From contig DASUUU010000159.1 in the NCBI GenBank assembly GCA_036373915.1, forward strand, positions 1 through 64,000: a DNA stretch of 64,000 bases. The letters are read 5' to 3'. Source of the stretch: JASLBX01 sp036373915 (GTDB lineage Bacteria; Actinomycetota; Actinomycetes; Jiangellales; Jiangellaceae). A program made the position numbers and the translations under genes. How positions within the stretch are numbered: the first letter of the stretch is position 1; every line of letters begins with the position of its first letter. Below are positions 33,196-40,953 of this stretch, piece after piece. Under the pieces are notes generated by a model, which saw only the letters and a list, made by a program, of their open reading frames with translations, did not search any database and had not been told where the DNA came from.

Positions 33196-33672
33196 GTGGA
33201 TCTGATCGTCCTCATCTGCACGTTCGCAGCCATCCTCACCGGGCTGGCCGGAGCGTTCGTCCACCGCATACCCGGCATGAGCCTTATCTGGGCGGCGGTG
33301 CTCGTCTGGGCGTCGATCGAGAACACCCGGGCCGCGTGGACGGTCCTCGGCGTCGCCACCGTGCTCTCGGTGGCGAACTACGCCCTCCAGCACTTGTTCG
33401 CGGGACGCCGGGTGGAGGAACTTGTGGCGCCGATGCGCAGCGTCGCTATCGCTGCCGGGTTCGGCGCGGTCGGATTCCTGGCCGCGCGCGCCCTGGGACT
33501 GCTCGCGGGCTTCGCCATCGGGCTCTACCTCGCCGAGCGGCGCCGGCTGCGCGTTCCCGGCACAACGCGGCTCCACGTCGGGCACCGGTCCGCGCTGAGC
33601 CGCGAGTCGTTCACCGAGCTCGCCGCAGGACTACTCGTCACTACCGCCTGGTTGGTTGCCGTCGCGGGCTGA
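33196..33672 (+). CDS. DUF456 family membrane protein
   Basis: A 158-residue integral membrane protein with four hydrophobic spans and the DUF456 marks (an early PGMSLIWAAVLVWA-like segment and GFAIGLYLAER). Function unknown. It starts with GTG at 33196. The last 32 bases overlap the convergent rhomboid gene. Confidence 0.8.
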   Translation: MDLIVLICTFAAILTGLAGAFVHRIPGMSLIWAAVLVWASIENTRAAWTVLGVATVLSVANYALQHLFAGRRVEELVAPMRSVAIAAGFGAVGFLAARALGLLAGFAIGLYLAERRRLRVPGTTRLHVGHRSALSRESFTELAAGLLVTTAWLVAVAG

Positions 33673-34219
33673 GCACCAGCGCCATCACCACGCCGCCGAT
33701 CGCACCGAACAGGTGGCCCTGCCAGGAGATGCCCTCCTGGGTGGGGAGCACACCGAACACCAACCCGCCGTAGAGCAGCACGACCAGGACGGCGACAAGG
33801 ATCGACGAGGCGCGCCGGGTCACGAATCCCCAGGCGACAAGGAACGCCGCGTAGCCGTAGACCAGCCCGCTAGCCCCGATGTGGATGGTGTTCGGGGCCG
33901 CGATGAGCCACACCGCGACGCCGCTGATGATCGCCACCCCCACCGTCACCGGCCAGTACCGGCGGCTCACCGCCGCCACCAGCATGCCCAGCACGATGAA
34001 CGCGCCCGTGTTGGCGATCAGGTGGGCGAGATTGGCATGTAGGAACGGCGCCGCCGCGATTCCTACGAGCCCTCCTTCGGAACGTGGCCGGATGCCGTAC
34101 TGGGCCAGTCGGGTCGACGTGCCGGCGTCGACGAAGGCGACGATCCACATGGCCAGCACCATCAGCAATGGCGCGCCCAGCCGCCGGCGCGGGCGCGGAT
34201 CGGCAGGAACCGGAGTCAT
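33641..34219 (-). CDS. rhomboid family intramembrane serine protease
   Basis: A 192-residue membrane protein with six hydrophobic spans. The active site has the catalytic Ser in GASG (S117) and the catalytic His in GHLFG (H169), as in GlpG. HANLAHLIAN (61-70) matches the conserved L1/TM2 region. Substrates are unknown. The ATG overlaps the stop of the following upstream SDR gene (34216), so both are likely co-transcribed. Confidence 0.92.
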   Translation of the reverse strand: MTPVPADPRPRRRLGAPLLMVLAMWIVAFVDAGTSTRLAQYGIRPRSEGGLVGIAAAPFLHANLAHLIANTGAFIVLGMLVAAVSRRYWPVTVGVAIISGVAVWLIAAPNTIHIGASGLVYGYAAFLVAWGFVTRRASSILVAVLVVLLYGGLVFGVLPTQEGISWQGHLFGAIGGVVMALVLSPRRQPTRR

Positions 34220-34998
34220 GCCGACTCCCCTGCCGGCTCCCGGTGCACCATGGTCGGTGACGCCTGCGCGCTGGCCAGCACGATCACCTCAGCCACCTGG
34301 ACGTGCGGCGGACGGCTGGCCACCCAAACCACCGTTTCTGCGATGTCCTCCCCGGACAGGGGTTTGACTCCGGAGTACACCCGGCTTGCCCGGTCCGAGT
34401 CGCCGTGGAAACGAACGAGAGAGAACTCCGTCTCGACCAGTCCTGGATCGACCGTGGACACCTTTACGCCGGTGCCCAGGACGTCCATCCGCAAACCGAT
34501 GGTGATCCGATCCACGGCCGCCTTCGTCGCGCAATAGACCGCCCCGTTGGGGTACGTCTGATGTCCGGCGATCGAGCCGATGTTGATGACGTGACCGCTA
34601 CCGCGGGCCACCATTCCCGGCAGCACCGCTCGCGTGACGTACAGCAGGCCCTTGACGTTGGTGTCCACCATCCGGTCCCAGTCGTCCGGGTCGCCTTCGT
34701 GGAGCGGCTCGAGGCCGGAGGCCAGGCCGGCGTTGTTGACCAGGATGTCGATCTGCGACGACCACTCCCCCGGCAGACTCGCGATGGCCCGTTCGACTGA
34801 GGGACGATCCCGGACGTCCAACTCGATCACGTGCACCGGCGTGTCGAGGCTGCCGGCGAGTTGTTCCAGCCGGTCGGCCCGGCGGGCGGCCAGCACGAGC
34901 GATGCGCCCGCAGCGGAGAATGCCTCAGCACATGCCCGGCCGATACCGCTCGACGCACCGGTGATCAGAACGCGGGACCCGCGGAGTGTGTGGCTCAT
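34216..34998 (-). CDS. short-chain dehydrogenase, YdfG/serine-dehydrogenase-like
   Basis: A 260-residue SDR. TGASSGIG at the N-terminus binds NADP; NNAG, the Ser in NIGSIAG and YCATK form the active site. VKGLLYVTRAVLPGMVARGSGHVINIG and the C-terminal GxTGLVETEFS-like portion (VDPGLVETEFSLVRF) resemble the NADP-dependent 3-hydroxy acid/allo-threonine dehydrogenases. The ATG at 34998 is preferred over longer forms because the Rossmann fold starts ten residues later. Confidence 0.9.
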   Translation of the reverse strand: MSHTLRGSRVLITGASSGIGRACAEAFSAAGASLVLAARRADRLEQLAGSLDTPVHVIELDVRDRPSVERAIASLPGEWSSQIDILVNNAGLASGLEPLHEGDPDDWDRMVDTNVKGLLYVTRAVLPGMVARGSGHVINIGSIAGHQTYPNGAVYCATKAAVDRITIGLRMDVLGTGVKVSTVDPGLVETEFSLVRFHGDSDRASRVYSGVKPLSGEDIAETVVWVASRPPHVQVAEVIVLASAQASPTMVHREPAGESA

Positions 34999-35072
34999 GA
35001 CCGAGATTCCATCATGTCGGTGGTACGCGGGTCGCGGTGTGCCGCGGGTCGCGGTTGGGCACAATTCGGGCT

Positions 35073-35624
35073 ATGGCTGCGACGTCCACGATGGTTCCCC
35101 TCGGCACTCCTGCTCCCGATTTCGTTCTGCCCGCGGTCGATGGCCGCAATGTCGCCCTGCGCGACCTCGCCGGCGCTCCGGCATTGCTGGTGGCATTCCT
35201 GTGCAATCACTGCCCCTACGTCCGGCACGTCGAGCAGAGCCTCGGCGCCACGCTGGCCGAGTTCGCCGGCACCGGCCTCGCGGTGGTCGGAATATGCTGC
35301 AACGACTCCGAGTCGTACCCGGACGACAGTCCGGACAGACTCGCCGAACAGGCCGAGCGAGCGGGCTGGTCGTTCCCGTACCTGGTCGACGAGACTCAGG
35401 AGGTGGGACGCGCGTACGGAGCCGCGTGCACACCTGACTTCTTCCTCTACGACGCCGAGCGTCGGCTCGCATACCGGGGTGCGTACGACGGTTCGACGCC
35501 CGGCAACGACGTCCCGCTCACCGGCGAACTGCTCCGCGACGCGATCACTCGGGTGCTCGGCGGCGAGGCGGTGCCCGAGCCCCACAAGCCCAGTATCGGC
35601 TGCTCGATCAAGTGGCGGGACTAG
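35073..35624 (+). CDS. thioredoxin-like redoxin (AhpC/TSA-type)
   Basis: A 183-residue protein with the redoxin fold. PDFVLPAVDGRNVALRDLAG is followed by a C44-x2-C47 motif (FLCNHCPYV), which is the shape of thiol-disulfide oxidoreductases with the Cys pair in the peroxiredoxin position. The cytoplasmic location is suggested by the lack of a signal peptide. CACAAT seven bases before the ATG suggests a leaderless message. Target unknown. Confidence 0.88.
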   Translation: MAATSTMVPLGTPAPDFVLPAVDGRNVALRDLAGAPALLVAFLCNHCPYVRHVEQSLGATLAEFAGTGLAVVGICCNDSESYPDDSPDRLAEQAERAGWSFPYLVDETQEVGRAYGAACTPDFFLYDAERRLAYRGAYDGSTPGNDVPLTGELLRDAITRVLGGEAVPEPHKPSIGCSIKWRD

Positions 35625-35659
35625 GTGCCCGGCGTCGCGACGGCCGGGCGCGACGGCTT

Positions 35660-35685
35660 GCGGCCCTCGAGCGCGCGAGGGCCGC
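35660..35685. terminator. terminator between convergent genes
   Basis: GCGGCCCTCG-N6-CGAGGGCCGC is a perfect ten-base-pair stem with a six-base loop, between the redoxin gene and the convergent gene at 35717. It can serve both directions. Confidence 0.8.
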
Positions 35686-35716
35686 AGTTGGTGTGCCGCA
35701 CCCGGCCGTGCCGCGA

Positions 35717-36055
35717 TCAGGCGGCTAGCAGACGCTCGAAGAACGTCCGATACCGCTGAATCGCCACCCTCAGGTCCTCGGTCGACGGCTCCTGGCCCTT
35801 CTCCCAGGCCGCCTCGAGCCGGCTACGCTCGGATCCGAACGATTCCCCGAGGCGACCCAGCACGTCCTCGACGATCGCTCCGGCCTCCTGAACCGCCTCG
35901 CGCGGCGCGTCGACGAAGCCCGCCTGAGCCCGCTGCCACCGCTCGAACAATTCCCCGGAGTCCTCTACCAAGGTCGCCGGGCGGGTGCCGGTATCGCTGA
36001 GGCGGGTGGATTCGTCCTCAGTGGCCATGTCGTAATCACGTTCCGGGGTGCTCAT
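35717..36055 (-). CDS. conserved hypothetical, YRxxF partner protein (soluble)
   Basis: A 112-residue acidic, largely helical protein without membrane spans. It shares its C-terminal pattern (TEDLRVAIQRYRTFFERLL) with the membrane protein encoded just upstream, whose end has TTEDLRQAFVHYRALFDEML. The ATG overlaps the upstream stop (TGATG), with GAGGAGG nearby, so the two are translationally coupled. I do not recognise the function; the shared tail suggests a binding site common to both or joint assembly. Confidence 0.7.
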   Translation of the reverse strand: MSTPERDYDMATEDESTRLSDTGTRPATLVEDSGELFERWQRAQAGFVDAPREAVQEAGAIVEDVLGRLGESFGSERSRLEAAWEKGQEPSTEDLRVAIQRYRTFFERLLAA

Positions 36056-36753
36056 CAAGACCTCCTCTCGTGGCGACCACGGTCGGCATCTCCGACATGC
36101 GCCCGGCGATCCAGGTCGTCACGGTCATCGTTCCGGTCACGGTCATCCTGCCGGTCGCGGTCGTCGGCTCGGTCGCGGTCGTCGGCTCGGTCGCGGTCGT
36201 CGACTCGCTCCCGACCGTCGGTGCGCTCGGAGTCGACGAGCATCTCGTCGAACAGCGCCCGGTAGTGCACGAACGCCTGCCGGAGGTCCTCGGTCGTCGC
36301 ATCCGCGCCCTGCCGGCGGATCGCGTTCGCCGAGCGGTAGTGACTGGCCACTTCCGGATAGTCCGCAGTGACGTAGTCCTTGCGCTCGCTGAACTCATCG
36401 ACCGGGTATCCACGTTCGCGCATGACCGAGACGATCAGGTCGTCGGCCGCCGCGACGGCCTGGTCCGGGTGCTCTACGAACTGGCGCTGCACTCGTTCCC
36501 ACTCCGCCGCATACTCGCGCCTCGCCCGCTCCGGGAGCGGCTTGATCTCCAGCTGGTCACGACGTTGTGCCAGGTCGCTCAACTCACTCTCAGCTTTCTG
36601 GCGGCTATCGGCCTCGTCCACGGCCCGGTCATACTCAGGGCCGAACCGCTTCTTCAGCTGCGATGACCGTCGCTTCACGGCAATGCCGTACGCGAGTGCG
36701 GCCGCCAACGCAGCCACCAGCACCACGATCACTATCCAGATCCAGGTTTCCAT
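36055..36753 (-). CDS. conserved hypothetical membrane protein with charged repeat tail
   Basis: A 232-residue protein. One hydrophobic span (3-27) is followed by a long helical region with coiled-coil character (28-130). The TEDLR-x3-x3-YRALF segment (about 165-182) is shared with the next gene. The C-terminal tail is a run of DDRDRA-type repeats, encoded by an 18-bp tandem repeat. Known relatives in actinobacteria are unannotated; a role in envelope stress or chaperoning is only a guess. It overlaps the following gene by one base. Confidence 0.72.
   Translation of the reverse strand: METWIWIVIVVLVAALAAALAYGIAVKRRSSQLKKRFGPEYDRAVDEADSRQKAESELSDLAQRRDQLEIKPLPERARREYAAEWERVQRQFVEHPDQAVAAADDLIVSVMRERGYPVDEFSERKDYVTADYPEVASHYRSANAIRRQGADATTEDLRQAFVHYRALFDEMLVDSERTDGRERVDDRDRADDRDRADDRDRQDDRDRNDDRDDLDRRAHVGDADRGRHERRS
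36153..36206 (-). repeat. 18-bp tandem repeat encoding DDRDRA
   Basis: Three consecutive copies of an 18-base unit (GGTCGCGGTCGTCGGCTC on the plus strand) at 36153-36170, 36171-36188 and 36189-36206, the last with one change, with degenerate copies on the left to about 36117. It sits inside the tail of the 36055-36753 gene and keeps the reading frame, so copy number could vary without a frameshift. Confidence 0.9.
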
Positions 36754-36844
36754 CCGATGCCTCCTCGGCCTGCCTGGCTTACGGACGACGCCGGTGTCGT
36801 CCGTTGCAGGCCCCAGATACCCAGCGGCACCGCCGAGAAACGCG

Positions 36845-38332
36845 CTACCGCGGTCGGCGCTCGCGATCCAGCTGCCGGCCGAACTGCACGACGTCGTCGA
36901 CAAGCGCTTCGACGTGTTCTGCTTCGGTGCGGTACCCGATAAGGCAGGCCCGGATGGCGAACTCGCCGCCCACAACGGCGTTGGAGGGGAAGACATGCCC
37001 GGCCCGCTGCACGGCGTAAATGATCTGCTCGTTCAGCTCGTCCAAGTAGCCCGGCGCGCCTCCGTCACCGGCCAGATCGGCCGGTACGTACCGGAAGCAG
37101 GCGATCGACAACTCCGGCTCGGCAAGCGGCTCGAGGTCTGGATGCACGCTCACCAGGTGGTGTAGCCAGCGGGTGAGCTCGATGTCGTGGACGATCCGCC
37201 GAGAGTATGCCGACCAGCCGTGGGTCATCAGCGACACCCAGACCGGCAGCGCGTCGAACGGCCGGGTGAACTGAGGCGTCCACTGATACCGATTGACCAT
37301 GTCCTGCTCGAGGTCGGCATCGAGCTGTGCATAGTCGGGCCGCAGCGTGAACGCGGCCAGCTGCGTGGCCGGATCGCGGACCAGCACGAGACTTGACGAG
37401 ATGGGCGTGTTGAGCCACTTGTGGGGATCGCAGGTGATCGAGTCGGCCCGCTCGATGCCCGTGAACAGCGGCTTGAGTTCGTCGACCATCGCGGCCGGCC
37501 CACCGTAGGCGGCGTCGACGTGGAACCAGCAGCCGTAGGCCGCCGCAATGTCGGCGAGCTCGGCCAGCGGATCGATGGCGCCCAGCTCGGTGGTGCCGGC
37601 CGTGCCCACGACGCACAGCGGTCGCACGCCATTCGAGGTGTCGCGCTCTATCGCCACGCGCAGGGCATCGGGTCGCACCCGGAACCGGGAGTCGGTGTCG
37701 ATCCGGCGCACGGCCGCGCTGCCGAGGCCGAGCAGGTCGGCGGCCCGGTCGATGGTCTCGTGGGCGTCGTCGGAGACGTACACGGCCAACGGGGGGCCGG
37801 CCGCCACCCCGTCGCGCCGCACGTCCCAGCCCGCGAGCGCGTCGCGAGCAACGGTCAGCGCGATCAGGTTCGCGGTGGCGCCGCCGGCGACGAACGCGCC
37901 GGACGCGGATTCGGGCATGCCGAGCCGACCGGCGAACCACGCGAGAAGTTGACTCTCGATCTCGGTCGCTCCCGGCCCGAGCGGCCAGCCGCCCAGGTTC
38001 TGGTTACTGGCCGCGGCAAGCAGGGACGCCGGCCCGCCCGGCACCGTGCCCGCTCCGCTGATGTAGGCGAACCAGCCGCCGTGCCCGGTCTGCGTGCTCC
38101 TGTTGAAGATCAGCTCGCGCAGATGCTCGAACAACTCCTCATCCGGAACCGGATCGTCCGGAACGGCTCGAGCGAGCGCGGCGCGCACCTCATCAGGCGT
38201 CTGCCGATGTGCTACCGGCATCTCCGGCAGCGCTTTGAGATGGTCGGCCCACAGGTCGAGGGCCTGCTCGGCGAAAGCACGGGCCCGCTCGAGGGGCCAG
38301 TCCAGCTCAGTCAGTCGCTTCGGACGTTCCAT
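36845..38332 (-). CDS. PLP-dependent decarboxylase (aromatic-L-amino-acid/glutamate type)
   Basis: Group II pyridoxal-5'-phosphate decarboxylase of 495 residues. TQTGHGGWFAYISGAG, TxGGATANLIAL, WFHVDAAYGGP and the PLP lysine motif DPHKW are all present. It decarboxylates an amino acid, possibly aromatic, but the product cannot be told. The gene ends 92 bases downstream of sigA's direction of reading and 43 bases precede it from the sigA stop; nothing in the context gives the substrate. Confidence 0.92.
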   Translation of the reverse strand: MERPKRLTELDWPLERARAFAEQALDLWADHLKALPEMPVAHRQTPDEVRAALARAVPDDPVPDEELFEHLRELIFNRSTQTGHGGWFAYISGAGTVPGGPASLLAAASNQNLGGWPLGPGATEIESQLLAWFAGRLGMPESASGAFVAGGATANLIALTVARDALAGWDVRRDGVAAGPPLAVYVSDDAHETIDRAADLLGLGSAAVRRIDTDSRFRVRPDALRVAIERDTSNGVRPLCVVGTAGTTELGAIDPLAELADIAAAYGCWFHVDAAYGGPAAMVDELKPLFTGIERADSITCDPHKWLNTPISSSLVLVRDPATQLAAFTLRPDYAQLDADLEQDMVNRYQWTPQFTRPFDALPVWVSLMTHGWSAYSRRIVHDIELTRWLHHLVSVHPDLEPLAEPELSIACFRYVPADLAGDGGAPGYLDELNEQIIYAVQRAGHVFPSNAVVGGEFAIRACLIGYRTEAEHVEALVDDVVQFGRQLDRERRPR

Positions 38333-38375
38333 GCGGCTGAAGCTACACGCGCGAGCCGACAGCGCCTCGCGGTGG

Positions 38376-39710
38376 TCAGTCGAGGTAGTCGCGCAGGACC
38401 TGCGAGCGCGACGGGTGCCGCAACTTGGACATCGTCTTGGACTCGATCTGCCTTATCCGCTCGCGAGTGACGCCGTAGACCTTGCCGATCTCGTCAAGCG
38501 TCTTGGGCTGCCCGTCGGTGAGGCCGAACCGCATCGACACCACGCCGGCCTCGCGCTCGGACAGCGTGTCCAGCACGGCGTGCAACTGCTCCTGAAGCAG
38601 CGTGAACGACACCGCCTCGGCCGGGACGATCGCCTCGGAGTCCTCGATCAGGTCACCGAACTCCGAATCGCCGTCCTCGCCGAGTGGCGTGTGCAGCGAG
38701 ATGGGCTCGCGGCCGTACTTCTGGACCTCGACGACCTTCTCCGGCGTCATGTCCAGCTCCTTGGCCAGCTCCTCGGGAGTGGGTTCGCGGCCGAGGTCCT
38801 GCAGCATCTGGCGCTGCACCCGGGCCAGCTTGTTGATGACCTCGACCATGTGGACCGGGATGCGGATGGTCCGCGCCTGGTCGGCCATGGCCCGAGTGAT
38901 CGCCTGCCGGATCCACCAGGTCGCGTAGGTAGAGAACTTGTAGCCCTTGGTGTAGTCGAACTTCTCGACCGCGCGGATCAAGCCCAGGTTGCCCTCCTGG
39001 ATCAGGTCCAGGAACAACATCCCGCGCCCGGTGTAGCGCTTGGCGAGACTGACGACGAGCCGAAGGTTCGCCTCGAGCAGGTGGTTCTTCGCTCGGCGCC
39101 CGTCTTCGGCGATCCAGGTGAGTTCCTCGCGGAGCTTGGGGCCGAGGGTGTCTCCCGCACGGGCCAGCTTCTCCTCCGCGAACAAGCCAGCCTCGATGCG
39201 CTTGGCGAGCTCGACCTCCTGCTCGGCGTTCAGCAGTGGCACCTTGCCGATCTGCTTCAGGTAATCCTTGACCGGATCCGCGGTGGCGCCCGCGACGACG
39301 ACTTGCTGCTCGGGCTCGTCGCTGTCGTCGTCCTCGGAGTAGACGAAACCTTCCTCCTGCGGGCCGACGCCTTCAGTCGCGGCGAGCTCTTCAGGCGTGG
39401 GTTCGCCCGACTCGGCCACCAGCTCGACCACGTCGACCGGGGCGGTGCCGTCGGTCGCGCTCACTGGTGCGGCCTTCTTGGCCGGCGCTGCCTTACCGCT
39501 GCCCTTGCCGGCCGGCTTGGTCTTGCCGTGCTTGGCAGCGGCGCCCTTGTCGGCAGCCGGCTTAGCCGCCTTCTTACTGCCGGACTTGGCGCCGGTGGTG
39601 GCCACCGTGACCGTGCCGGCCCGGCGCGAACTCGCGGCTACGTTCCGGCTGCGGGCAGGCGTCGTCAATTCTTCTGCGGCGGGCTTGGGGCGGGACGGGC
39701 TCGGCGACAC
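38376..39710 (-). CDS. sigA: principal RNA polymerase sigma factor
   Basis: Primary vegetative sigma-70 factor of 444 residues. The N-terminus is a Lys/Ala/Ser-rich, disordered extension (1-135) of the kind found in HrdB/SigA. Region 1.2 (DPVKDYLKQIGKVPLL), 2.3-2.4 (TYATWWIRQAITRAMADQ), 3 and 4.2 (VTRERIRQIESKTMSKLRHP) are all intact. The GTG start has AGAGG six bases upstream. In front of it lies a promoter that matches the SigR/SigH form. Confidence 0.98.
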   Translation of the reverse strand: MSPSPSRPKPAAEELTTPARSRNVAASSRRAGTVTVATTGAKSGSKKAAKPAADKGAAAKHGKTKPAGKGSGKAAPAKKAAPVSATDGTAPVDVVELVAESGEPTPEELAATEGVGPQEEGFVYSEDDDSDEPEQQVVVAGATADPVKDYLKQIGKVPLLNAEQEVELAKRIEAGLFAEEKLARAGDTLGPKLREELTWIAEDGRRAKNHLLEANLRLVVSLAKRYTGRGMLFLDLIQEGNLGLIRAVEKFDYTKGYKFSTYATWWIRQAITRAMADQARTIRIPVHMVEVINKLARVQRQMLQDLGREPTPEELAKELDMTPEKVVEVQKYGREPISLHTPLGEDGDSEFGDLIEDSEAIVPAEAVSFTLLQEQLHAVLDTLSEREAGVVSMRFGLTDGQPKTLDEIGKVYGVTRERIRQIESKTMSKLRHPSRSQVLRDYLD

Positions 39711-39771
39711 GAACGACCTCTCGACGTCTCAGGGGCTTCGGCGGCGGCGGTACGGACCACAACAGCCAACA

Positions 39772-39799
39772 CAACATTGTAGAACGGCCAATAGTTCCC
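39772..39799 (-). promoter_or_regulatory. candidate SigR/SigH-type promoter of sigA
   Basis: On the minus strand GGGAAC (39794-39799), exactly 18 bases and then GTTG (39772-39775) match the GGGAAY-N18-GTT consensus of thiol-stress SigR/SigH promoters. It is about 60 bases upstream of the sigA start. TACAAT at 39776-39781 could also be a vegetative -10. Streptomyces hrdB has a SigR-driven promoter, which supports the reading. Confidence 0.6.
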
Positions 39800-39875
39800 G
39801 TGCGCGGCGCACGTCACGCACCAGTTAACCGTAGCCCGAGAATCCGCTGGAATGAACGACGTGCCGGTTTCCGAG

Positions 39876-40463
39876 TCAGGATGTCGCCTTGGCAGCCTTG
39901 GCGGCCGCCTTCATCTGCTTCTTGTACTCGCGTACTCGGGCCAGGCTGCCGTCGTCGGTGATGTCGGCCACCGAGCGGAACACACCCGGCTCGCCGTACG
40001 CCCCCGTGGCCTCGCGCCAACCCGCCGGCTGCACCCCGAGTTGCTTTGCCAGCAGGGCTGCGAAGATCTGCGCCTTCTGCTTGCCGAAACCGGGCAGCCT
40101 GCCGAGCCGCTTGACCAGGTCGGCGCCATCGGCCGCGCCGGTCCATACGGCGGCCGCGTCGCCGCCGTACTCGTCGACGAGGTACCGGCACAGCTGCTGG
40201 GTCCGGTTGGCCATCGACCCCGGGAACCGGTGTAGCGCCGGCGGTGTGGAGAACAGGGTGGCGAGTTCGTCGGAGTCGTACTCGGCGATCTGCGCCGCGT
40301 CCAGCCGATCCGTACCGAGCCGCTCGGCCAACCGGTACGGCGCCCCGAACGCCCACTCCATGGGAACCTGCTGGTCGAGCAGCATGCCGATGAGCAACGC
40401 GAGCGGATCGGTGGACAGCAGCTGGTCGGCTGGCTCGTCAGTGGCGAGGTACAACGTCGGCAT
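39876..40463 (-). CDS. HhH-GPD family base-excision repair protein
   Basis: A 195-residue protein. LIGMLLDQQVPMEWAF and the helix-hairpin-helix GRLPGFGKQKAQIFAALL identify a HhH-GPD glycosylase. The C-terminal portion is Lys/Ala-rich. It lacks the iron-sulfur Cys cluster of Nth. It is 14 bases from the universal stress gene and may be expressed with it. Confidence 0.88.
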   Translation of the reverse strand: MPTLYLATDEPADQLLSTDPLALLIGMLLDQQVPMEWAFGAPYRLAERLGTDRLDAAQIAEYDSDELATLFSTPPALHRFPGSMANRTQQLCRYLVDEYGGDAAAVWTGAADGADLVKRLGRLPGFGKQKAQIFAALLAKQLGVQPAGWREATGAYGEPGVFRSVADITDDGSLARVREYKKQMKAAAKAAKATS

Positions 40464-40477
40464 GGCTGACAGGCTCC

Positions 40478-40888
40478 CTAATCCGATTCACCGGCTTTCA
40501 CCGACAGTACCGGGCATGGTGCGTCCAGCAGGATGCGCTGGGCGTTGCTGCCGAGGATGAGCTTGCCGACCGGGCTGCGCCGGCGCAGCCCGATGACGAT
40601 GAACTCCGCCGAGGTCTCCTGAGCGACGGCGACCAGGTCCTCGGCGACGTCGAGACCCCGGACCAATTGGCGGACCTCTCCCTCGACTCCAGCCTCCGCG
40701 AGCTTCGCCCGGACAGCATCCAGCTCCGCCTCGGAGTCGACGGCGTCCTCGGCGTCGAAGTCGCGGCCACCTCGTGCGGAATTGATCACAACAAGCCGTG
40801 AGCCGCGGAGCCTGGCTTCTTCGACGGCGCGGCGCAACGCCGCCCGGCCCTCGGGCTTGGGGACGTACCCGACGACGATCGTGGTCAT
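40478..40888 (-). CDS. universal stress protein UspA family
   Basis: A 136-residue single-domain Usp. The ATP-binding pattern G-x2-G-x9-G-S/T is recognisable in GLRRRSPVGKLILGSNAQRIL. It is the upstream partner of the HhH-GPD gene. Divergent from dinB, with a 65-base gap. Function in stress survival is inferred from family membership. Confidence 0.9.
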   Translation of the reverse strand: MTTIVVGYVPKPEGRAALRRAVEEARLRGSRLVVINSARGGRDFDAEDAVDSEAELDAVRAKLAEAGVEGEVRQLVRGLDVAEDLVAVAQETSAEFIVIGLRRRSPVGKLILGSNAQRILLDAPCPVLSVKAGESD

Positions 40889-40953
40889 CGCATCTGCTCC
40901 TTTGCAAGGTTCGAGTCCCGCCGAACGCTACTGCACTCCAGCGTTGCGAGACC

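Noticed and set aside
40906..40925. tRNA T-arm-like sequence GGTTCGAGTCCC
   Set aside because: The stem does not pair beyond two bases and no acceptor, D or anticodon arm can be built around it in the uspA-dinB gap.
40909..40926. LexA/SOS box upstream of dinB
   Set aside because: The two half-sites GTTCGA and GAAC are in the wrong order and spacing for TCGAAC-N4-GTTCGA.
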